64,000 nt of DNA from Roseomonas xinghualingensis (lineage in GTDB: Bacteria > Pseudomonadota > Alphaproteobacteria > Acetobacterales > Acetobacteraceae): positions 160,291-224,290 of the forward strand of contig NZ_JAOXLP010000005.1 of NCBI RefSeq assembly GCF_025791835.1. The letters are read 5' to 3'. Made by a program: the position numbers and the translations under genes. Shown here one piece after another: positions 57,412 through 64,000 of this stretch. The notes under the pieces were generated by a model. The model did not search any database. It saw nothing but the letters and a program-made list of their open reading frames with translations, and was not told where the DNA came from. The stretch's first letter is position 1, and every line of letters begins with the position of its first letter.

Positions 57412-58968
57412 ATGTCGTTGCATTTTACGCTTCCCGATACCCGATGGACAGAGCAGGAGCGTCTCGCCTGCCTTCAGCGATATGAAATCCTGGATGCGCC
57501 CCGCGAGCAGGATTTCGACGATATTGTACAAATCGCCGCCGAGAGCTGTGACACCCCCATCGCGCTGGTGAGCCTCGTTGGTTCGGACCGGCTCTGGTTC
57601 GTGGCAGAAACCGGCATCGGCTCGCGCTCCCTGCCCCTGGATGGCGCCATCTGCCCACATGGCCTCATGGTACAGGATCTGCTGGTCATGCGGGATGCAG
57701 GACAGGATCCGCGCTTCCGGAACAATCCCCTCGTGAAGTGGAACGGGGCCCGCTTCTATGCTGGCGCACCGCTGATCACGCCAGACGGTTTCCCCCTCGG
57801 CACCATCTGCGTGATGGACACAAAGCCGCGCGACATCACCCCTGCCCAGGGCCGGACCCTGAAGGCCCTTGCCCGCCAGGTGATGACGCGGCTCGAGCTA
57901 CGCCGTGTCCTGCGAACCGAGAAGGCACGCGAGCGGGCGGCCGACAGGACGCGCACGCCCCTGCAGCGTGTTCTCGATACCGGGCCTGCGGCCTTCTTCG
58001 AATGGGACGTGTCCACGGCCCGTATCCGGGGCGACCGGAAGCTGGCCGAATTCCACGGCCTTGATCCGAGCGTCATGGCCTCCGGCGTTCTCCTGGCAGA
58101 TGTTTTCGGCACGATCCACCCGGAGGACCGGGCAGCGGTCAAGGCCAGCCTCACGCGTGCCGCGGATACGGCATCCGATTTCGGCGTCCAGTTCCGACTC
58201 ATGGATCAGGATGGCCGTGAACACTGGGTGCTGGCACGCGGCCGCTGCTGCAGCCGCGATGGAAACCGCCCATTGCGCTACAGCGGCGTCGTGATCGACA
58301 TCAGCCCGATGGAGAAGGCTGAGGTGGCGCTGCGCCGGTCTCAGGCCCAGCAACAGACGGTGATCAAGGAACTGGCACACCGCACGAAGAACACACTGGC
58401 CATCGTGCAGGCGCTTGCCAACCAGACCATGCGCAGCGCCTCCTCCCTGGAGGAGGCGAAGCGCTCCCTGAACGCCTGGCTCCCCGCTCTTGCACACGCC
58501 GTCGACGCGCTCATCCAGACCAATTGGACAGGTGCCGAGATGCAGGCGGTCGTGCGTGGAATCCTGCCGCTCTGCGATCCGGACAGAAAGGGCCGCATCA
58601 CATTCTCCGGGCCCGATCTCCGGATCGGTTCGCAAGCAACCCTCGCGCTGACACTTGCTCTGCACGAGTTGGCGACGAATGCGATGAAGTATGGCGCGCT
58701 CTCCACGGCCGAAGGCCAGGTGGAGCTTGCCTGGCAGCTTTCGGGTGCGGGGCAGGAGCGCCGGCTGCATCTGATCTGGAAGGAACGCGGTGGTCCGCCG
58801 GTCGCGGTTCCGCTTCATCGCGGCTTCGGATCGCGCCTCATCAAGGACAATCTCGAAGCGGCCACGCGGGGATCCGTTGATCTCGCCTATCCCGTGGATG
58901 GATTCAGCCTTTCGCTCGACGCCCCGCTGGAGAATGCGGGCTTCGGGAACAACCTGCCGCCGCGGTGA
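57412..58968 (+). CDS. GAF-PAS-HWE sensor histidine kinase
   Basis: This is a soluble sensor kinase of 518 residues from MSLHFTLPD. A GAF domain at about residues 20-165 (RYEILDAPREQDFDDIVQIA, YAGAPLITPDGFPLGTICVM) is followed by a PAS domain at about 185-305 (FFEWDVSTARIRGDRKLAEF, HPEDRAAVKASLTRAADTAS) and an HWE-type kinase core (IKELAHRTKNTLAIVQALAN, NWTGAEMQAVVRGILPL, LHELATNAMKYGALS). No membrane helix is seen. Upstream ATGs at 57376, 57391 and 57403 are possible; MSLHF matches the family start best. HWE kinases often signal light, redox or general stress. No response regulator is adjacent. Confidence 0.88.
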   Translation: MSLHFTLPDTRWTEQERLACLQRYEILDAPREQDFDDIVQIAAESCDTPIALVSLVGSDRLWFVAETGIGSRSLPLDGAICPHGLMVQDLLVMRDAGQDPRFRNNPLVKWNGARFYAGAPLITPDGFPLGTICVMDTKPRDITPAQGRTLKALARQVMTRLELRRVLRTEKARERAADRTRTPLQRVLDTGPAAFFEWDVSTARIRGDRKLAEFHGLDPSVMASGVLLADVFGTIHPEDRAAVKASLTRAADTASDFGVQFRLMDQDGREHWVLARGRCCSRDGNRPLRYSGVVIDISPMEKAEVALRRSQAQQQTVIKELAHRTKNTLAIVQALANQTMRSASSLEEAKRSLNAWLPALAHAVDALIQTNWTGAEMQAVVRGILPLCDPDRKGRITFSGPDLRIGSQATLALTLALHELATNAMKYGALSTAEGQVELAWQLSGAGQERRLHLIWKERGGPPVAVPLHRGFGSRLIKDNLEAATRGSVDLAYPVDGFSLSLDAPLENAGFGNNLPPR

Positions 58969-59035
58969 GGAACCGCTGGCGGGGCAACTTTGACGTCCCG
59001 GATTCGTCGTCCCTCACGAGAGGGGAGACCGACGC

Positions 59036-59575
59036 ATGAAGTCATGGATGATTGCCCTGTTCTGCGCGGCGCTTGGCCTTGCCGGCACCGGAAGCAGCGC
59101 CCTGATGGCACGCACGGCGGGGGATGGTGCGAAGCGCGCCGAAGCCAGAGCCTCGCGTCACGCACCAGTCTCTCCGACCAGCCGTAACCGGCCCAGGCCT
59201 CATCGCTCCCAGCATGCCGGGCGCACTCAGCGCGGCCAAGCCTCCATCTATTCCAACCGGCTGCATGGGAAACGCATGGCGGATGGCAGCCGCTTCGATG
59301 CGCAGTCCAACACGGTTGCCAGCAAGACGCTTCCGCTGGGGAGCCGCGCACGCGTGACGAATCTCAGTAACGGGCGGAGCGTGACCGTTCAGGTGCGGGA
59401 TCGTGGCCCGCACCGGCGCCAGCGTATCCTCGATGTCAGCCCGGGCGTCGCTCGCCGCCTGGGCATGGGCCACACTGGCACGGCCATGGTCTCAGTGGAG
59501 CCGCTCTCCGCTCCAGGCCTGACCAGCCGGGCAGAGGCCGCCACTGTCAGGAAGGGTCGCCGCTCCCAGCGGTGA
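59036..59575 (+). CDS. RlpA-like double-psi beta-barrel protein
   Basis: This exported protein of 179 residues belongs to the RlpA-like DPBB family. A signal peptide MKSWMIALFCAALGLAGTGS is followed by a basic, low-complexity linker and the DPBB core: GQASIYSNRLHGKRMADGSR, ASKTLPLGSRARVTNLSNGR and VQVRDRGPHRRQRILDVSPG. The Asp of DRGP that is catalytic in P. aeruginosa RlpA is kept, but the His of AHKTLP is Ser here. It may therefore bind glycan strands without cleaving them. No SPOR domain is present. Confidence 0.85.
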   Translation: MKSWMIALFCAALGLAGTGSSALMARTAGDGAKRAEARASRHAPVSPTSRNRPRPHRSQHAGRTQRGQASIYSNRLHGKRMADGSRFDAQSNTVASKTLPLGSRARVTNLSNGRSVTVQVRDRGPHRRQRILDVSPGVARRLGMGHTGTAMVSVEPLSAPGLTSRAEAATVRKGRRSQR

Positions 59576-59643
59576 ACCATCCCCGCCCCTTCACCCGGCA
59601 TATCCTGCCGCAACCGCAGTGCTGCTGGACCTGAAGCACGAAA

Positions 59644-59670
59644 GCCGCCATCCCCCGAAGGGATGACGGC
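59644..59670. terminator. hairpin after the RlpA-like gene
   Basis: Eleven-base arms (59644-59654 and 59660-59670) with one mismatch and loop CCGAA lie 69 bases beyond the RlpA-like stop. No U-run follows on either strand. Confidence 0.45.
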
Positions 59671-59830
59671 TCTGGTCGGGTGAAGCAGCTCGCGCTGCTT
59701 GCGGCAAAATATAAAGCGCTGTGGTGCACTCGCGCCCCTAACGAGAGCGTGTTCGGGCCACGAGCTTGATATTGCTCAACCCACCTATCCGGCTATCCAG
59801 AGCACCCTATTGGATCAGAGATCTTGGAAT

Positions 59831-60049
59831 ATGACCGAGCACAACAGAATGGCGAGTGCCATCGCGGCTGCCCAGGCCGCCTTCAAGGCTGACGACCTAG
59901 TGAGAGATCTACCGCCTGGCACACCCATGCGCCGGCAGCGGATGAAGGAAATTATCCATACCGTCGCCTCTTCCTGGGAGGTGGAGCGCATGGAGCTCAC
60001 CATGGCGCTGACGCAGGAATCGGTTCGGGGTGGACGGGGCAGGATCTGA
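59831..60049 (+). CDS. small hypothetical protein
   Basis: This 72-residue protein (MTEHNRMASAIAAAQAAFKA, then RRQRMKEIIHTVASSWEVER) is mostly helical by appearance and highly charged. A weak TTGGAAT lies just before the ATG. No family is recognised. It lies near the putative island boundary and may be accessory. Confidence 0.5.
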   Translation: MTEHNRMASAIAAAQAAFKADDLVRDLPPGTPMRRQRMKEIIHTVASSWEVERMELTMALTQESVRGGRGRI

Positions 60050-60133
60050 AGATCCGCCCCCCCTGGCCTAAGGGCCGCTGCACGCCAGCCGCCCCCATTC
60101 ACAATGGCTTTTCGCGAGCCGGAAGGCCCTTCG

Positions 60134-60337
60134 TCAGCGCGGGCGCGGCCCGCGCCCAAGCTCCGCCTGCGCGGCTAGAAAAGCCTCTTCAGCGCTGCGA
60201 TAGCCACCGGGGCCGGTCCGGAAGGTTTGCTCGTCCCTGGTCAGGCGCCAGCCCCAACCAGCCGAGCCTGGCCCCCTCCGCTCTACAATGATTTCCGGAG
60301 CGGGTGATGAAGGCTGGGTGTGCGGACGGACTGTCAT
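60134..60337 (-). CDS. small hypothetical protein
   Basis: This 67-residue protein ends with SAGWGWRLTRDEQTFRTGPG and GYRSAEEAFLAAQAELGRG, a short strand-turn-helix pattern resembling DUF1508-like small repeats. The ATG at 60337 is chosen; the frame is open to 60631, but that part crosses the tRNA-Glu fragment and is not protein-like. Function is unknown. Confidence 0.55.
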   Translation of the reverse strand: MTVRPHTQPSSPAPEIIVERRGPGSAGWGWRLTRDEQTFRTGPGGYRSAEEAFLAAQAELGRGPRPR

Positions 60338-60444
60338 TGTATCCTGGCAACTCACGCCCCACGCCCACCAGCTGCTGCCGAGTGTGGGGCCATTTGTGGG
60401 ACTGACTTCCGTCAGCCCCAAAACCTCGCGATCTCGAAGGGGTA

Positions 60445-60489
60445 TGGCGTCCCGTACGGAATTCGAACCCGTGTTGCAGCCATGAAAGG
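60445..60489 (-). other. tRNA-Glu 3' half, putative attachment site
   Basis: These 45 bases read on the minus strand as the 3' part of tRNA-Glu(UUC). They start at the anticodon loop CCTTTCATGG and run through GGCTGCAACACGGGTTCGAA (T-arm) to the acceptor ACGGGAC, discriminator G and CCA at 60445. No 5' half (acceptor GTCCCGT, D-arm) occurs next to it. This is what a tRNA-targeting integrase leaves at the far end of an inserted element. The displaced fragment faces chromosome to the left, so the element should lie to the right. The T-stem has one G-T pair where G-C is normal, so it is decaying. Confidence 0.75.
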
Positions 60490-60683
60490 AAGAATGCAAT
60501 TCAGAACAGCCACTTATCCTGCAAACCGAGAAGGAGGCCGCCCAACTAGCCCGAACCCCTAAGAAAATCAACCGTTTCCTTGTATCTGAGGCACGCCAGT
60601 TGCCGCCTTTAAGGCAGGCCCTAACACCCACAAATCTTCGGACACACAGAGAACAAATAACATCCTACGCGAGCTAAGCTTAC

Positions 60684-60728
60684 TCTCCTCTCCTCTCCTC
60701 TCCTCTTCTCTCCTCTTCTCTCCTCTCC
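60684..60728. repeat. (CTCTC)n polypyrimidine tract
   Basis: A degenerate run of CTCTC/TCTTC units forms a homopyrimidine strand of about 45 bases with the purine run on the other strand. It is the 5' boundary of the headless coding remnant at 60729. The 240 bases to its left, up to the tRNA fragment, contain no gene. Purine-pyrimidine tracts can form triplex DNA and slip in replication. Confidence 0.8.
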
Positions 60729-60881
60729 ACCCCGCCCGAGCCCGTCCTCAACGCCCCCGGCAGGCAGGAACTCGTCACCATCTGGGACCACCTGGACCAG
60801 GAAGGCCGCCGTATCCTGATCGCCCAGGCGCGGGCTGTGGCCGACATGAGAGGGCGGGCATGGAAGGAGGAGCGGCAGTGA
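60729..60881 (+). pseudogene. 3' remnant of an unknown gene
   Basis: Fifty codons beginning TPPEPVLNAPGRQELVTIWD and continuing HLDQEGRRILIAQARAVADM look like the C-terminus of a real protein. They are in frame up to the TGA at 60879-60881. No start codon exists: the frame runs back through the polypyrimidine tract to a stop at 60675. The gene lost its 5' part, probably where the repeat now stands. Family unknown. Confidence 0.5.
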
Positions 60882-61093
60882 GCGCGCCTCCCCTTACCTC
60901 CGCCCGCCCTGAGGATCTGAGGGAGACCGTCTTCTACGCCTCGCGTTTCAGCCCGACCGGCAAGCCCCATGGCACGCGGCTGCGCGATGATCCCGAAGGC
61001 ATGGCCGACGCCGTGGTCACGTATCTGCAGCTCGCCACCTCCCTGATCTTCCAGGGGCCGCCTACACGCCAACACAGCGGGCGGATCTGCTAG
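60878..61093 (+). CDS. small hypothetical gene, coupled by GTGA overlap
   Basis: A 71-residue frame starts at GTG 60878 and overlaps the stop of the preceding remnant by four bases (GTGA), with a strong AAGGAGG eight bases upstream. The protein has RPEDLRETVFYASRFSPTGK and MADAVVTYLQLATSLIFQG. The coupling geometry shows this was the second gene of a small operon before its neighbour was truncated. Function is unknown. Confidence 0.5.
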   Translation: MSAPPLTSARPEDLRETVFYASRFSPTGKPHGTRLRDDPEGMADAVVTYLQLATSLIFQGPPTRQHSGRIC

Positions 61094-61595
61094 CAATCAG
61101 CCCTCTTCTTTCACAAAGGCACGATAACAAAATCTATCGCGCCCGACCTACCCAACGTAAAAACGGCCGGTGGTCAGGCCCTCGCCTGACCGCCGGCCGT
61201 TCTATGCTGCGGGCAGGCTTGGTATCGGCTCTCTCCACATCGGCTTCTGATCTACGGTGCCAGGGACGGCCACCTAACGCACTGTTGTTACCCCTGGATC
61301 GCGTGTCCTTCCCCACCGCCGCAGGCCGCTGATTCTATGCGCCTGCGGATCGGAAGGGAGTCCGCTTCCACCGTGCCAGTATGCCGGACACCGTGCCCCC
61401 TAACTACCAGCCCCGTGCGCTCATAATCTCCTCGATGCCGTTGGCATAACGGGGCTGCGCGTGGTCCGACCACAACCCGCTCATTAAGCAGGAGGGCGCA
61501 CGCGCCGACCCATCCCCGGGGCGGCACCTCACGCGGATCCATTGCCCCCGTTTTGAATCAGCAATAGGAATGCTGGAGCGTTACGGAGTCCAGAA
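61094..61595. other. low-coding stretch with a minus-strand terminator
   Basis: This 502-base stretch has only low-confidence frames. It contains the terminator at 61157-61201. On the minus strand there is a 26-codon frame at 61404-61484 with protein-like content (MSGLWSDHAQPRYANGIEEI) but no ribosome site. A small RNA or leader could fit the terminator. No RNA family is recognised. Confidence 0.4.
61157..61201 (-). terminator. strong minus-strand intrinsic terminator
   Basis: Seventeen-base arms (61162-61178 and 61185-61201) with one internal mismatch and a six-base loop run into five T residues on the minus strand. It is the strongest terminator near the right end, yet no clear gene lies upstream on that strand within 400 bases. 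Confidence 0.75.
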
Positions 61596-62909
61596 GTGAC
61601 CTGGCTTGCCACCGTGTTGAGATGTCCTTCTTGCCAAGGCAAGTTGTCCGGAACCGACGCGAGGATCGACTGCGTTTCTTGTAATGCGCAATACCCGGTG
61701 CGGTTCGGCGTCCCACTCCTCTCCGAGGGCGTTAAGGTCGAAAACCGCGAGGAAAGACCCTCAGCGGAATTCGTGCAGGAAATGACGAAATTTCTCGGAG
61801 GGGACGAGGCCATCCAGGCCCAGGTGGAAACGTGCTTCGGCCTACGTCTGAGCTTTGGGGATGAGGTGCTGCAGTCTGAGGCGGACCAGTTCCTAAATCG
61901 GCTACGCAGTTCGGGCGTCAGCTTGCCGGAGCCCTACGGCTTGTCGCCACACGTGCCGGAGGGCGTGACGCTAGGCTGGCTGATCCTGCCCAAGGCGGTC
62001 CAGAAGGGGAAGGTGTTCAGCCTGTCCGTGGTGATCTCCAATGGATCAGGCCAGGCCCTAAGTTCCAAGAAGGAGCCTCCGTTCCGCTTATCCTATATCT
62101 GGGAGGTGGACAGGTGCCGGCTAGAGGGGCTGAGAACGCCACTGCTGATCGACCTCGCGCCGGGGCGGCAAATATCAATGCCCATAATCATCCAGGCGCC
62201 GGATGAGCCGGGGGAATACCGGTTGCGCGTCATGCCGATCATCGAGGGCATCGCCTGGATCGAGGCAGCCGAGATAACGGCGACGATCAGTGTCAGTGCC
62301 GATGAGGCTGACCCGCTGTCGGTTGATTGGACGCAGGATCCCCAGACCAGGGGTTATCTGGAAGACCATTCTCGGGCCGTGGAGCTGTGCCGAGAATGGG
62401 TACAGAAATATATTTCGGCCGAGGAGCCAGTGTTGCTGGAGCTCGGCGGCAATTTCCATCCGATGGCCCAGTACTTGCCGGGACAGCGCTACAACGTGGA
62501 CATCGATGCCTTCGGGCTGATGACCTATAACATCAAGGAAGGGCTGTGCAGCGCATCGGTGCGGAACGTGGTCGCGAACGGCATGAACCTGCCGTTCCCG
62601 CCGGATTTCGCCGATTCCATCCTGCTCTTCGCGACCTTTCACCACTTCCCTGATCCAGTCGCGCTGCTGCGCCACCTCACGACCAGGATCAAGCCTGGCG
62701 GCCTGCTGCTGTTAATGTGTGAGCCGATCGGCCATGTGTTCCACGATGGCGCACCCGCTGATTTCATGTCCGAGTTGGAGCGAGGCGTCTATGAGCAGAG
62801 CTTCATGCCTTGGGAGTACCGCGCCATGCTGGCCGCAGCAGGGCTAGAGATTGTCGAGGCAGCGCTTGATCCTGGGTCTCTGAAGATTGCCGCGCGCAAG
62901 CCTGGATGA
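61596..62909 (+). CDS. zinc-ribbon SAM methyltransferase, three-part
   Basis: This is a 437-residue protein from GTG 61596, backed by GGAGTC. Three parts are seen. Residues 1-45 are a Trm112-like zinc ribbon (LRCPSCQGKL, then CVSCNAQYPVRFGVPLL). Residues about 120-235 look like an Ig-like beta-sandwich (VVISNGSGQALSSKK, LAPGRQISMPIIIQAPDEPG). Residues 260-437 are a class I methyltransferase with LLELGGNFHPMAQYLPGQRY in place of the usual GxGxG loop, ATFHHFPDPVALLRHLTTRI and KPGGLLLLMCEPIGHV. Similar architectures occur in surface-polysaccharide loci. The target is unknown. It lies inside the putative island. Confidence 0.75.
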   Translation: MTWLATVLRCPSCQGKLSGTDARIDCVSCNAQYPVRFGVPLLSEGVKVENREERPSAEFVQEMTKFLGGDEAIQAQVETCFGLRLSFGDEVLQSEADQFLNRLRSSGVSLPEPYGLSPHVPEGVTLGWLILPKAVQKGKVFSLSVVISNGSGQALSSKKEPPFRLSYIWEVDRCRLEGLRTPLLIDLAPGRQISMPIIIQAPDEPGEYRLRVMPIIEGIAWIEAAEITATISVSADEADPLSVDWTQDPQTRGYLEDHSRAVELCREWVQKYISAEEPVLLELGGNFHPMAQYLPGQRYNVDIDAFGLMTYNIKEGLCSASVRNVVANGMNLPFPPDFADSILLFATFHHFPDPVALLRHLTTRIKPGGLLLLMCEPIGHVFHDGAPADFMSELERGVYEQSFMPWEYRAMLAAAGLEIVEAALDPGSLKIAARKPG

Positions 62910-62940
62910 CTGTCAGGGAGTAGTTAGCGCGACCGGAAGG

Positions 62941-62968
62941 TTCGGCAGGCCCAAGCTGGCCTGCCGAA
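62941..62968 (+). terminator. hairpin after the methyltransferase
   Basis: Perfect 11-base arms (62941-62951 and 62958-62968), loop CAAGCT, stand 31 bases after the methyltransferase stop. No U-run follows. Confidence 0.55.
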
Positions 62969-63094
62969 GCGCCACCCTCCACGCGAACAGCAAGGAGACG
63001 CTCTGGCATTTGGAGGGCGGGCCCGAGAAGCGGCCACAGGCCCCGGATCAGCCGGCACCGGCTGTCGAGCATCTATCAGAATAGACGCGGTACG

Positions 63095-63130
63095 GGGCGA
63101 GGGCGAGGGCGAGGGCGAGGGCGAGGGCGA
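63095..63130. repeat. six tandem GGGCGA units
   Basis: Six exact six-base units of GGGCGA follow each other without spacers, then degrade. They lie between the methyltransferase hairpin and the DUF4326 remnant in noncoding sequence. A purine-rich hexamer of this kind may be a slippage product. Confidence 0.9.
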
Positions 63131-63139
63131 GGCAGGGAG

Positions 63140-63325
63140 ATGAGAATCCCTGAGCAAATCCAACCCTCCCGCAAGAATGGCTGGAGGATGCCGCCTAACA
63201 CAGTGAAGGCCGACCGGCCCACGCGCTTCGGTAACCCGTTCACCGTGGAAAGGCTGTCCAAAGCGGCTACGCCACGAAGCAGCCAGCGCAATCGTTCACG
63301 GCGGACTGCTTTCGCTAGTGGGTAA
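63140..63325 (+). pseudogene. DUF4326 protein remnant, frameshifted and cut by IS66
   Basis: The frame from 63140 contains GWRMPPNTVKADRPTRFGNP then FTV, characteristic of DUF4326. It should continue with a GYAT-like helix; that sequence (GYATKQPAQSFTADCFR) is present in another frame from about 63282 and ends at TAG. A one-base deletion therefore breaks the gene. The original frame instead reaches a TAA contributed by the IS66 terminal GTAAGCG at 63322. DUF4326 function is unknown; members are common in phages and islands. Confidence 0.6.
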
Positions 63326-64000
63326 GCGAGGGCTACAGGCCCTTGCCGTGATTGGCTGACGCTCGGGGCGTTTTCGGGTCGGCCCAGCACCAGGGCATGA
63401 GCTCGTCGATGCGGCTGTTGGGCCAGCCCTCGACAAGGCGGGTCAGCAGGTCGGTGAAGTAGCGCTGCGGGTCGACGCCGTTCAACTTGCACGTCTCGAC
63501 CAGGGAGGCGAGGTCGGCCCAGCGGCGGCCTCCGTCATCGCCGCTGGCAAACAGGGCGTTCTTGCGGCTGAGGCAGAGGGGCCGGATCGCGCGCTCGACG
63601 GTGTTGTTGTCCGCTTCGATCCGGCCGTCCTCGAGGAACCTCTCGAGACCCTCGCGGTGGTTCAGGGCGTAGCGGATCGCGCCTGCCGTCGGGCTGCCGC
63701 CGGGCAGGCGCGCCAGCTGCTGCTCCAGCCAGGCGAACAGGTCCGCGACCAGCGGGCGGCTCCTGGCCTGCCGGGCGGCCCGTCGCTCCTCCGGCGACTG
63801 GCCACGGATCTCGACCTCGACGGCGTAGAGGGCGGCGATGCGCTCCAGCGCCTCGGCCGCGATCGGCGCCGTCTTCTTCCTGGCCAGGTCGTAGAACTCG
63901 CGACGCACATGGCTCCAGCAGAACGCCAGTGTCACACCGGGGCCGCCCCCCTCCGGCGCGGCCAGCCCCTTGTAGGCGGCGTAGCCGTCGCACTGCAGGA
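63322..64000 (-). mobile_element. IS66-family insertion sequence, one end only
   Basis: The terminal inverted repeat GTAAGCG, typical of IS66, begins at 63322. The adjacent bases 63314-63321 would be one copy of the eight-base target duplication; the other copy is outside the window. The element continues past position 64000 with its transposase reading leftward. Confidence 0.8.
63333..64000 (-). CDS. IS66-family transposase (TnpC), C-terminal part
   Basis: This is the last 222 residues of a DDE transposase of the IS66 family; the 5' end lies beyond the window. Visible segments are LQCDGYAAYKGL, LAFCWSHVRREFYDLARKKT, the catalytic glutamate region IEADNNTVERAIRPLCLSRK, ALFASGDDGGRRWADLASLV and the typical C-terminus WPNSRIDELMPWCWAD. 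No frameshift is seen in this part. Accessory genes tnpA and tnpB would be further right. Confidence 0.93.
   Translation of the reverse strand, partial: LQCDGYAAYKGLAAPEGGGPGVTLAFCWSHVRREFYDLARKKTAPIAAEALERIAALYAVEVEIRGQSPEERRAARQARSRPLVADLFAWLEQQLARLPGGSPTAGAIRYALNHREGLERFLEDGRIEADNNTVERAIRPLCLSRKNALFASGDDGGRRWADLASLVETCKLNGVDPQRYFTDLLTRLVEGWPNSRIDELMPWCWADPKTPRASANHGKGL

Noticed and set aside
60445-60520. Complete tRNA gene
   Set aside because: The 5' acceptor strand and D-arm are absent upstream of the anticodon loop, so only the 3' half exists.
61288-61542. 84-codon minus-strand frame upstream of the terminator
   Set aside because: The residue content is Arg/Gly-rich and not protein-like, with no convincing ribosome site; kept only as part of a possible noncoding transcript.
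63095-63130. Short CRISPR array
   Set aside because: The units are contiguous six-base repeats without spacers and no cas gene is in the window.

Overview
The window is high-GC DNA that is densely coded on both strands. Its gene order is alphaproteobacterial: ffh-rpsP-rimM-trmD-rplS-leuCDB, and ruvCAB-ybgC-tolQRAB-pal-cpoB-tilS-ftsH-folP-glmM. Orphan Bug-type and amino-acid-type solute-binding proteins, a DUF1244 protein, GapR and a tartrate cluster point to the Acetobacteraceae, probably a Roseomonas-like bacterium. That placement is inference from gene content and order; no rRNA gene is present to confirm it.

Positions 1-8500 hold general metabolic genes: an ABC1 kinase (cut by the window edge), oligoendopeptidase F, an acyl-CoA synthetase, an orphan solute-binding protein, the nucleoid protein gene gapR with a truncated paralog beside it, and small membrane or DUF genes. 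Positions 8519-14505 look like a tartrate/glycerate catabolic module: Bug solute-binding protein, tartrate dehydrogenase (ttuC-like), divergent GntR regulator, glycerate 2-kinase (ttuD-like) and a pyruvate kinase (ttuE-like). The pyruvate kinase carries an in-frame N-terminal Cro/YdaS-like helix-turn-helix, and two inverted repeats sit at its start codon. This possible self-regulating enzyme is the most unusual object in the window.

Positions 14600-29900 carry glcF, purA, hisZ, a TPR/GT9-like fusion protein, an MFS transporter, serC, an AI-2E family permease, a DSD-containing protein of unknown function, thiD and glmM. Positions 29981-44971 are the envelope and recombination block, read leftward: yebC-ruvC-ruvA-[SMP-30 lactonase]-ruvB-ybgC-tolQ-tolR-tolA-tolB-pal-cpoB-tilS-ftsH-folP. 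The SMP-30 gene splits ruvA from ruvB. Positions 45252-49241 are mixed genes, including a homocysteine S-methyltransferase gene broken by a frameshift. Two identical tRNA-Arg(ACG) genes follow, then leuB-leuD-leuC, rplS, trmD, rimM, rpsP and ffh, all leftward.

From about 56500 rightward the coding density falls and small orphan genes appear. At 60445-60489 lies the 3' half of a tRNA-Glu gene, from anticodon loop to CCA, with no 5' half. This is the expected scar of a tRNA-integrating element. The sequence to its right fits accessory DNA running past the window edge: pyrimidine and GGGCGA repeats, a headless coding remnant, a zinc-ribbon methyltransferase, a broken DUF4326 gene and the end of an IS66-family element.
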